Positions 1-4,453 of a DNA stretch of 6,897 bases are shown one piece after another. Within the stretch, counting starts at the first letter, position 1. Each line of letters opens with the position of its first letter. A program made the translations under genes and the position numbers. The stretch comes from Sulfurovum sp. (GTDB lineage: Bacteria; Campylobacterota; Campylobacteria; Campylobacterales; Sulfurovaceae): positions 1 to 6,897 of the forward strand of contig JALSSQ010000318.1 of NCBI GenBank assembly GCA_026984165.1. The letters run 5' to 3'. The notes beneath the pieces are model-generated. The model was given only the letters and a program-made list of their open reading frames with translations. It was not told the origin of the DNA and searched no databases.

Positions 1-383
1 ATATCAAATTGGGGCAAAATGCTACCACGCTTTCTGGTGGGGAAGCACAGCGTATTAAACTTTCTAAAGAACTAAGCCGTAAAGACACAGGTAAAACACT
101 GTATATCTTGGATGAACCTACTACTGGACTGCATTTTGCAGATGTCGATAGACTCACAGGTGTACTGCATCATTTAGTAGAATTGGGCAATTCTGTAGTG
201 GTGATAGAGCATAACCTTGATATGGTAAAAAACGCAGACTATGTGATAGATATGGGACCTGAAGGTGGGAATAAAGGTGGGAAGATTATTGCGACAGGAT
301 CACCTGAAACATTAGCAAAAACTTACAAAGAGACAGGGTCATATACAGGAGAGTATTTGGCAAAAGAGTTAGATTATGAGTAA
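1..383 (+). CDS. uvrA: UvrABC excinuclease subunit A, C-terminal fragment (5' end outside the window)
   Basis: This is the C-terminal end of UvrA, the ATP-dependent DNA damage sensor that loads UvrB in nucleotide excision repair. The reading frame is open from base 3 and ends with TAA at 381-383, giving 126 visible residues of a protein that is normally about 940 residues long. Visible parts belong to the second ABC ATPase domain: the ABC signature LSGGEAQR (visible residues 10-17), Walker B LYILDEP with Asp37 and catalytic Glu38, the D-loop region TTGLHF, and the H-loop VIEHNLD with His70. The tail carries the family's usual DMGPEGG and SYTGEYL motifs, so the C-terminus looks intact. The TTG at 9 is an internal Leu codon, not a start, because the family sequence (IKLGQ) continues upstream of it. 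The gene is tail to tail with the next one, with 4 nt between stops and no separate terminator visible. Confidence 0.97.
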   Translation, partial: IKLGQNATTLSGGEAQRIKLSKELSRKDTGKTLYILDEPTTGLHFADVDRLTGVLHHLVELGNSVVVIEHNLDMVKNADYVIDMGPEGGNKGGKIIATGSPETLAKTYKETGSYTGEYLAKELDYE

Positions 384-387
384 AGTT

Positions 388-777
388 TTATGGTCTTTTA
401 AAGTTCTTTCTGGCACCTCTTTTAGTATTATTGATACTGAAAGAAATAGCAAGTTTTACAATATACAACAGTGCCAATCCAGCAAGTATTTCATATCCAA
501 TAGCCCACGTGAGGATAAAAGAAGAATCTTCATTGAGTGATAAAAAGAGTTCAGTTTTTCCTTTCCCCACATAAAAAAAGAGAAACATAAGTCCTGCAAT
601 ATAGGGAAGTGTTATAAAATATATAAGTAAAAATAACTTCTCAAAACCAGCGGGAAAAAAAAGTGGTGCATCATCAAAAGTAATTTGTTGTTGTGCAAAC
701 TTATCACTTTCATTTTTAAGAGGTTTTGGTTTTGGAGCATAGGCGACATGTGTGTGCTCAAATTTATTGTGTTGCAT
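388..777 (-). CDS. Small two-helix membrane protein of unknown function
   Basis: I do not recognise this 129-residue protein. It has a polar N-terminal arm of about 40 residues with a Pro/Lys stretch (APKPKPLKNE, 14-23), a first hydrophobic helix at about 47-70, a short polar loop with acidic residues (71-86), a second helix at about 87-110, and a strongly basic tail (KRGARKNFKRP, 119-129). By the positive-inside rule the tail should be cytoplasmic, which puts both ends inside and the short loop outside; this is inference. No Cys residues or catalytic motifs are seen. The ATG at 777 is preceded by an AAAAGGA ribosome site (797-791) at a rather long spacing of 13 nt. It runs opposite to both neighbours: convergent with uvrA and divergent from polA. 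It is probably a real gene because it fills the space exactly between uvrA and the regulatory region and has a clear membrane-protein pattern. Confidence 0.8.
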   Translation of the reverse strand: MQHNKFEHTHVAYAPKPKPLKNESDKFAQQQITFDDAPLFFPAGFEKLFLLIYFITLPYIAGLMFLFFYVGKGKTELFLSLNEDSSFILTWAIGYEILAGLALLYIVKLAISFSINNTKRGARKNFKRP

Positions 778-818
778 ATTCTTACCAATATCCTTTTATA
801 ATATAAATTAATAAAAGT

Positions 819-850
819 ATTGTACTATAATTTTGTCAAATTTTTGTCAA
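819..850 (-). promoter_or_regulatory. Possible promoter for the small membrane protein gene
   Basis: Read on the - strand, this stretch has two TTGACA -35-like hexamers (850-845 and 839-834) and a -10-like TACAAT (824-819). The spacings (20 and 9 nt) do not fit a classical promoter, so the -10 box alone is the main support, as is common in Campylobacterota, where -35 boxes are poorly conserved. A start near 812 would leave a leader of about 35 nt before the ATG at 777. Confidence 0.35.
826..831 (+). promoter_or_regulatory. Perfect TATAAT box, possible distal polA promoter
   Basis: A consensus -10 hexamer on the + strand. If used, transcription would begin near 838 and give polA a leader of about 95 nt containing the 846-862 palindrome. 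No -35 box is seen. AT-rich DNA gives such matches by chance, so this is weaker than the box at 902-907. Confidence 0.25.
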
Positions 851-862
851 AAATATTTTGAC
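831..862. repeat. Tandem TTTTGTCAAA repeat running into a 17-nt palindrome
   Basis: Two near-identical copies of TTTTGTCAAA lie end to end (831-840 and 842-851). The second copy forms the left arm of an inverted repeat, GTCAAAA (846-852), ATA spacer, TTTTGAC (856-862), with perfect 7-bp arms. It lies midway between two divergent genes and overlaps the candidate -35 boxes of the - strand gene, a place where a dimeric regulator could bind. It could also be only AT-rich promoter DNA, since no known regulator was matched to it. Confidence 0.5.
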
Positions 863-892
863 TGCATAATATTAAGTGTCTGTTTCTAACGC

Positions 893-907
893 ATATTTGG
901 CTAGAAT
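893..907 (+). promoter_or_regulatory. Likely polA promoter (-10 box TAGAAT)
   Basis: The sequence ATATTTGGCTAGAAT ends in a -10-like hexamer at 902-907. It resembles the site upstream of ccsBA in this same window (ATATAGGCTATAAT), sharing ATAT, GGCTA and AAT, which supports both. Transcription would begin near 914, about 20 nt before the polA start. No recognisable -35 box is present. Confidence 0.5.
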
Positions 908-916
908 AAAGAAAAA

Positions 917-923
917 GGTGAGG
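917..923 (+). promoter_or_regulatory. Ribosome binding site that fixes the TTG start of polA
   Basis: GGTGAGG lies 10 nt before the TTG at 934. No in-frame ATG or GTG lies between it and the conserved N-terminal residues, so it decides in favour of TTG initiation. Confidence 0.6.
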
Positions 924-933
924 CTTATTTATT

Positions 934-3627
934 TTGAAAACTATTACTATCATTGACACTTTCGGTTTCTTTTTTCGATCCTATTTTGCACTTCCTCCTT
1001 TGCGTAACTCAGATGGCTTTCCTACAGGCTTGCTGACAGGGTTTGCAAATCTTGTAGATTCGTTGCGTCGCGACCACAGTACAGACTATTTGGTATTTGC
1101 ACTTGATGCCAAAGGCAATACGTTTCGCAATGAGATGTTTCCAGCCTATAAAGACAATCGTGACGAAGCACCAGAAGATCTTAAAAAACAACTGCCTATT
1201 GCCATAGAGTGGATAGAACAAATGGGCTTTGCAAACCTTATGCGTGAAGGGTATGAAGCCGATGATGTCATCGCTACGGTGACAAAATTTGCCAGACAAA
1301 AGGGTCTGAAGGTTCGTATCGTCTCACACGATAAGGATCTCTATCAACTTATCGATGATGGTGAAGTGGTGATGTATGATGCGGTGAAGCGTCAAGAGGT
1401 AGATGAAGAGGCATGTATCGCCAAATTTGGTGTGCATCCTAAAGATTTCATCAACTTTCAAGCCCTGCTTGGAGACAGTTCGGACAATGTTCCCGGAGTC
1501 AAAGGTATAGGCAAGGTTGGAGCGGCAAAACTGATCAACAAGTATCATACACTTGAAGCTCTCTATGATGACATAGAAAATGCAGGTACACCACGCATAC
1601 AAAAACTGCTTCTTGAGGGTAAAGAGATGGCATTTTTATCGCGTGATTTGGTACGTATGAGCGATGAAGTCTTTGCCGATATAGACGTAGAATCTTTTGT
1701 CTTTGAAGAGAAGAACTATCTCTCCTGTCTCTTAGAAGAGTTTGAACGCTATGAGATGAAACAAGCCATACGCAAAGCCAAAGTAGGGATGCAAGAGGGT
1801 GACTGTGAGCGTGAATATGTCGCACCTGCAAAGCCTACACTTAGCTTTGAGGCTATTACTTTAGACAGTAAAGAAAAATTAGATGATGTACTGGACAATA
1901 TAGATAAAGATGCGATTGTTGCTTTTGATACAGAAACCACAGGTTTAGATACAAAAATAGCAAAAATGGTTGGTTTTTCGTTTTGTGTAGAGAGAAATAA
2001 GGCCTATTATGTGCCTGTAGGGCATAGCTATTTGGGTGTAGAAGCACAAGTAAGTTTGGATGATGCCCTGCGGGCACTTAAAAAACTCATGACCTTTAAC
2101 GTGATAGGGCAGAACCTCAAGTTTGACTTTTCACTGCTTGCTAATCAATATAATATGAAGCCAGTGCTCCCTTATGCCGATACGATGATTATGGCATGGC
2201 TCTCCAACCCCGGAAGCAAAGTAGGGCTGGATACGCTTGCCAAACAGTACTTCAAATATGAGATGAAACCCTTTAAAGAGATGGTCAAAAAAGGCGAAGA
2301 CTTCTCTGCGGTTGCCATAAGTGATGCGACATTTTATGCTGCCGAAGATGCCTGGATGACATTTTTGCTTTATGGTGCTATCAAGAAAAAGATGGAGCTC
2401 TCATCGCTTTCGCATCTGCTTAAAGAGGCAAAAAATGTAGAGTATCCTTTTATGTTGGTGTTGATGCGTATGGAGCGTTTAGGGATAAAAATAGACCCCA
2501 ATAAGTTAGAGCATCTCCAAAAAAGACTCACGCAAGACTTGCTTGTACTGACCAAAGAGATATACGCACTCTCAGGTGTAGAGTTTAACATCAAATCTCC
2601 TAAGCAGTTGGGTGATGTACTCTTTCAACATTTGGGACTTAAAGGTGGTAAAAAAACAAAGACAGGCTACAGTACCAATGAGGCAGTCCTCAATAGACTA
2701 AAAGAAGAACATGAAGTGATCGCCAAAGTATTGGAATACCGTGAGTATCAAAAGATACTCTCTACTTATGTGGAGCCTTTGCTCAAGCTTGCCAAAGCTG
2801 ATGAAAGTTCACGTATCTACACCAGTTTTGTGCAGACTGGTACAGCCACAGGCCGTCTGAGTTCTCGTGATCCTAATTTGCAAAACATTCCTGTTCGCTC
2901 AAAGCTTGGGCGTTTGGTACGTGAAGCGTTTGTCGCAAAAGAGGGCTATAAACTTGTCTCTATTGACTACTCTCAAATTGAGTTACGCCTTTTGGCACAC
3001 TTCTCGCAAGATGCAGCACTCTTGGAAGCCTTTAAGAATGGTGTGGACATTCACTTGGCTACCTCTATTATACTTTTTGGTGAAGAGGAAGCAAAAGAGA
3101 AAAGAAACTTTGCAAAATCTATCAACTTTGGTTTACTTTATGGTATGGGACCCAAAAAACTCTCTGAAGAGTTGGGTATCAGCGCTTCAGAAGCCAAAGA
3201 GATTATCGCCAACTACTTTGCATCATTTCCTACAGTTAAAAACTTCTTGGAAGGCATACAAGAACGTGTGAAGAGAGATGGTTATGTTGAAACCATTCTC
3301 GGACGCAGACGTATTTTTGACTATGAGTCTGCAAATGGCATGCAAAAGGCTGCCTTTATGCGTGAGTCGGTCAATACTGTATTTCAAGGAAGTGCCGCAG
3401 ACCTCATAAAACTCTCTATGAATCAAATAGACTCTATGATAACAGAAGAGGAGCTCGATGCCTTTATGCTCTTACAAATCCATGATGAGCTTATCTTTGA
3501 GATAAAAGAAGAGAATGTAGAAGAGATAAGCAGAAGATTTGCCTATACAATGGAGCATATTTTAGAGCTCAATGTACCTTTGGAGTGCTCTGTGAGTATT
3601 GGTGACAGCTGGGGTGAGTTGAAGTGA
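934..3627 (+). CDS. polA: DNA polymerase I, three-domain form with apparently active proofreading
   Basis: PolA removes RNA primers, joins Okazaki fragments and fills repair gaps. It is 897 residues long, close to E. coli Pol I (928). The 5' nuclease domain (about 1-290) keeps its metal-binding residues: Asp8, GYEADD (106-111), HDKD (132-135) and GDSSDNVPG (180-188). The 3'-5' exonuclease domain (about 315-490) has all three motifs: FDTETTG with Asp332 and Glu334, NLKFD with Asp398, and YAAED with Tyr468 and Asp472; proofreading is therefore expected. The polymerase domain (about 500-897) has motif A DYSQIELR with catalytic Asp678, motif B from Arg724 through Lys728 and Phe732 to Tyr736, and motif C QIHDEL with Asp851. 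Phe732 matches the E. coli Phe762 position. The TTG start was chosen because the family's N-terminal strand (ITIIDTFGFFFR) begins directly after it and a Shine-Dalgarno site lies upstream. The next gene begins 44 nt downstream on the same strand, so they may share a transcript. Confidence 0.98.
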   Translation: MKTITIIDTFGFFFRSYFALPPLRNSDGFPTGLLTGFANLVDSLRRDHSTDYLVFALDAKGNTFRNEMFPAYKDNRDEAPEDLKKQLPIAIEWIEQMGFANLMREGYEADDVIATVTKFARQKGLKVRIVSHDKDLYQLIDDGEVVMYDAVKRQEVDEEACIAKFGVHPKDFINFQALLGDSSDNVPGVKGIGKVGAAKLINKYHTLEALYDDIENAGTPRIQKLLLEGKEMAFLSRDLVRMSDEVFADIDVESFVFEEKNYLSCLLEEFERYEMKQAIRKAKVGMQEGDCEREYVAPAKPTLSFEAITLDSKEKLDDVLDNIDKDAIVAFDTETTGLDTKIAKMVGFSFCVERNKAYYVPVGHSYLGVEAQVSLDDALRALKKLMTFNVIGQNLKFDFSLLANQYNMKPVLPYADTMIMAWLSNPGSKVGLDTLAKQYFKYEMKPFKEMVKKGEDFSAVAISDATFYAAEDAWMTFLLYGAIKKKMELSSLSHLLKEAKNVEYPFMLVLMRMERLGIKIDPNKLEHLQKRLTQDLLVLTKEIYALSGVEFNIKSPKQLGDVLFQHLGLKGGKKTKTGYSTNEAVLNRLKEEHEVIAKVLEYREYQKILSTYVEPLLKLAKADESSRIYTSFVQTGTATGRLSSRDPNLQNIPVRSKLGRLVREAFVAKEGYKLVSIDYSQIELRLLAHFSQDAALLEAFKNGVDIHLATSIILFGEEEAKEKRNFAKSINFGLLYGMGPKKLSEELGISASEAKEIIANYFASFPTVKNFLEGIQERVKRDGYVETILGRRRIFDYESANGMQKAAFMRESVNTVFQGSAADLIKLSMNQIDSMITEEELDAFMLLQIHDELIFEIKEENVEEISRRFAYTMEHILELNVPLECSVSIGDSWGELK

Positions 3628-3660
3628 TATCATATCGCAGTTGTGTTATCACATGTATAT

Positions 3661-3666
3661 AAGGAG
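3661..3666 (+). promoter_or_regulatory. Consensus ribosome binding site for the PEGA/DUF1566 gene
   Basis: AAGGAG sits 5 nt before the GTG at 3672. This strong site supports the GTG start, which also places a signal peptide exactly at the N-terminus. Confidence 0.7.
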
Positions 3667-3671
3667 AAGTT

Positions 3672-4358
3672 GTGTATAAGTTTTTAACATGGTTTGCTTT
3701 GTGTGGCTTACTCTATGCAGGCGAAGGAAAAGTAAGCATTCGCTCTGCTTCTTTGGGTGCATTGGTCTATGTAGATGGTGTGGAAATGGGTAAGATTTCC
3801 AAAGCACCTTTGTTTCTCACTCTGCCTGAAGGTAAGCATGAACTTATGGTTTCTCATATTTTAGATGAAGATTGGCAAGAGGTGCAGCGTCAGAAAATTA
3901 TCTTGAACAATGATGAGATACTGCGTTTGGAATTTTCTCTTGATTTGGAAAAATTATCAAAAAAAACCAATAAAAATGCTGCAGAGAACTTTACAAAAAA
4001 AGATGCAGTAGTGATAGATAAAGTAGCGCATCTTATGTGGCAAGACAATAGTGCTGTAGTAGAAGTGAAAAAAAATTGGTTTGATGCAGCACAATACTGT
4101 AAGTCACTTAGAGTGAATGGTTTTGATGATTGGTATCTGCCCAGTTATGATGCACTTATTTCGATTGCTGACTATACCAAACATACTTTGGCAGTGATGC
4201 CTGCATTTACACATGTGGTATCAGAATACTACTGGTCTGCAAGTGAAGATGAAAAAGAGAAACAGCGTGCAAAAAGTATCTATTTTGGCAATGGTTGTCC
4301 TGACAGTAAGCCCAAAAATGAGAGCTATTATGTACGATGTGTACGTACAGTAAAGTAA
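3672..4358 (+). CDS. Secreted PEGA + DUF1566 (Lcl C-terminal) domain protein
   Basis: This 228-residue protein starts with a likely Sec signal peptide (Lys3, hydrophobic 4-15, probable cleavage after Ala16 in LLYAGEG). Cys11 does not sit in a proper lipobox, so it is probably not a lipoprotein. Residues about 20-92 look like a PEGA domain: beta-rich, with VYVDGVEMG (32-40), KAPLFLTLPEGKHEL (44-58) and a closing hydrophobic strand. A Lys/Asn-rich linker follows (95-111). Residues about 112-227 match the DUF1566/Lcl_C pattern: HLMWQDN, WFDAAQYCKSL, GFDDWYLPS, EYYWSAS, then YYVRCVR. Cys143, Cys209 and Cys223 could allow one disulfide. Known members of these domain families are mostly surface or periplasmic and linked to binding or adhesion, but the role here is unknown. 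It starts with GTG, and it may be co-transcribed with polA since no promoter is clear in the 44-nt gap. The domain call is by eye from motif pattern. Confidence 0.9.
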   Translation: MYKFLTWFALCGLLYAGEGKVSIRSASLGALVYVDGVEMGKISKAPLFLTLPEGKHELMVSHILDEDWQEVQRQKIILNNDEILRLEFSLDLEKLSKKTNKNAAENFTKKDAVVIDKVAHLMWQDNSAVVEVKKNWFDAAQYCKSLRVNGFDDWYLPSYDALISIADYTKHTLAVMPAFTHVVSEYYWSASEDEKEKQRAKSIYFGNGCPDSKPKNESYYVRCVRTVK

Positions 4359-4362
4359 CAAA

Positions 4363-4389
4363 CACTCTAAAATAAGAGTGAGAAACTCT
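4363..4389 (+). other. Two mutually exclusive small hairpins after the PEGA/DUF1566 gene; weak terminator candidate
   Basis: CACTCT (4363-4368) pairs with AGAGTG (4375-4380) around a 6-nt loop. The same AGAGT (4375-4379) can instead pair with ACTCT (4385-4389) around a 5-nt loop. The position just after the stop codon at 4358 suits transcription termination, but no U-tract follows either stem, so it is not a standard intrinsic terminator. It may protect the 3' end or have no role. Confidence 0.4.
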
Positions 4390-4392
4390 GAA

Positions 4393-4407
4393 TTAACAGA
4401 TAGTTAA
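4393..4407. promoter_or_regulatory. Operator-like inverted repeat TTAAC-N5-GTTAA upstream of ccsBA
   Basis: Perfect 5-bp arms, TTAAC (4393-4397) and GTTAA (4403-4407), flank AGATA. The repeat is centred about 30 nt before the likely transcription start and covers the -35 region. It resembles the half-sites of Crp/Fnr-family operators; the Campylobacter nitrosative-stress regulator NssR is known to use TTAAC-N4-GTTAA, one base shorter. No regulator gene is present in the window, so the link is inference. Confidence 0.4.
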
Positions 4408-4410
4408 CCA

Positions 4411-4424
4411 ATATAGGCTATAAT
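4411..4424 (+). promoter_or_regulatory. Likely ccsBA promoter (-10 box TATAAT)
   Basis: ATATAGGCTATAAT ends with a perfect -10 hexamer at 4419-4424. Transcription would begin near 4431 and leave a leader of about 23 nt that includes the AAGGA ribosome site (4443-4447). No -35 hexamer is seen at 16-18 nt upstream, where the inverted repeat lies instead. The core is shared with the site before polA. Confidence 0.65.
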
Positions 4425-4453
4425 CTTTGTACTAAATTGTCCAAGGATTTTGC

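Noticed and set aside
9..11. TTG at 9 as a start codon for a short independent gene
   Set aside because: The UvrA family sequence is already in frame upstream of it and the residue is a normal Leu in IKLGQ, so the gene is simply cut by the window edge.
1009..2594. Several - strand open frames inside polA, up to 98 codons
   Set aside because: They are antisense shadows of a conserved gene, rich in Cys, His and hydrophobic runs typical of reversed coding sequence, with no good ribosome sites.
2867..3271. A 134-codon open frame on the + strand inside polA
   Set aside because: It overlaps the polymerase motifs of polA in another frame, its sequence has no family character, and polA is intact throughout.
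3624..3652. GTGATA ... TATCAC inverted repeat after polA
   Set aside because: A 6-bp stem with a 17-nt loop and no following U-tract is too weak for a terminator and could be chance in this AT-rich gap.
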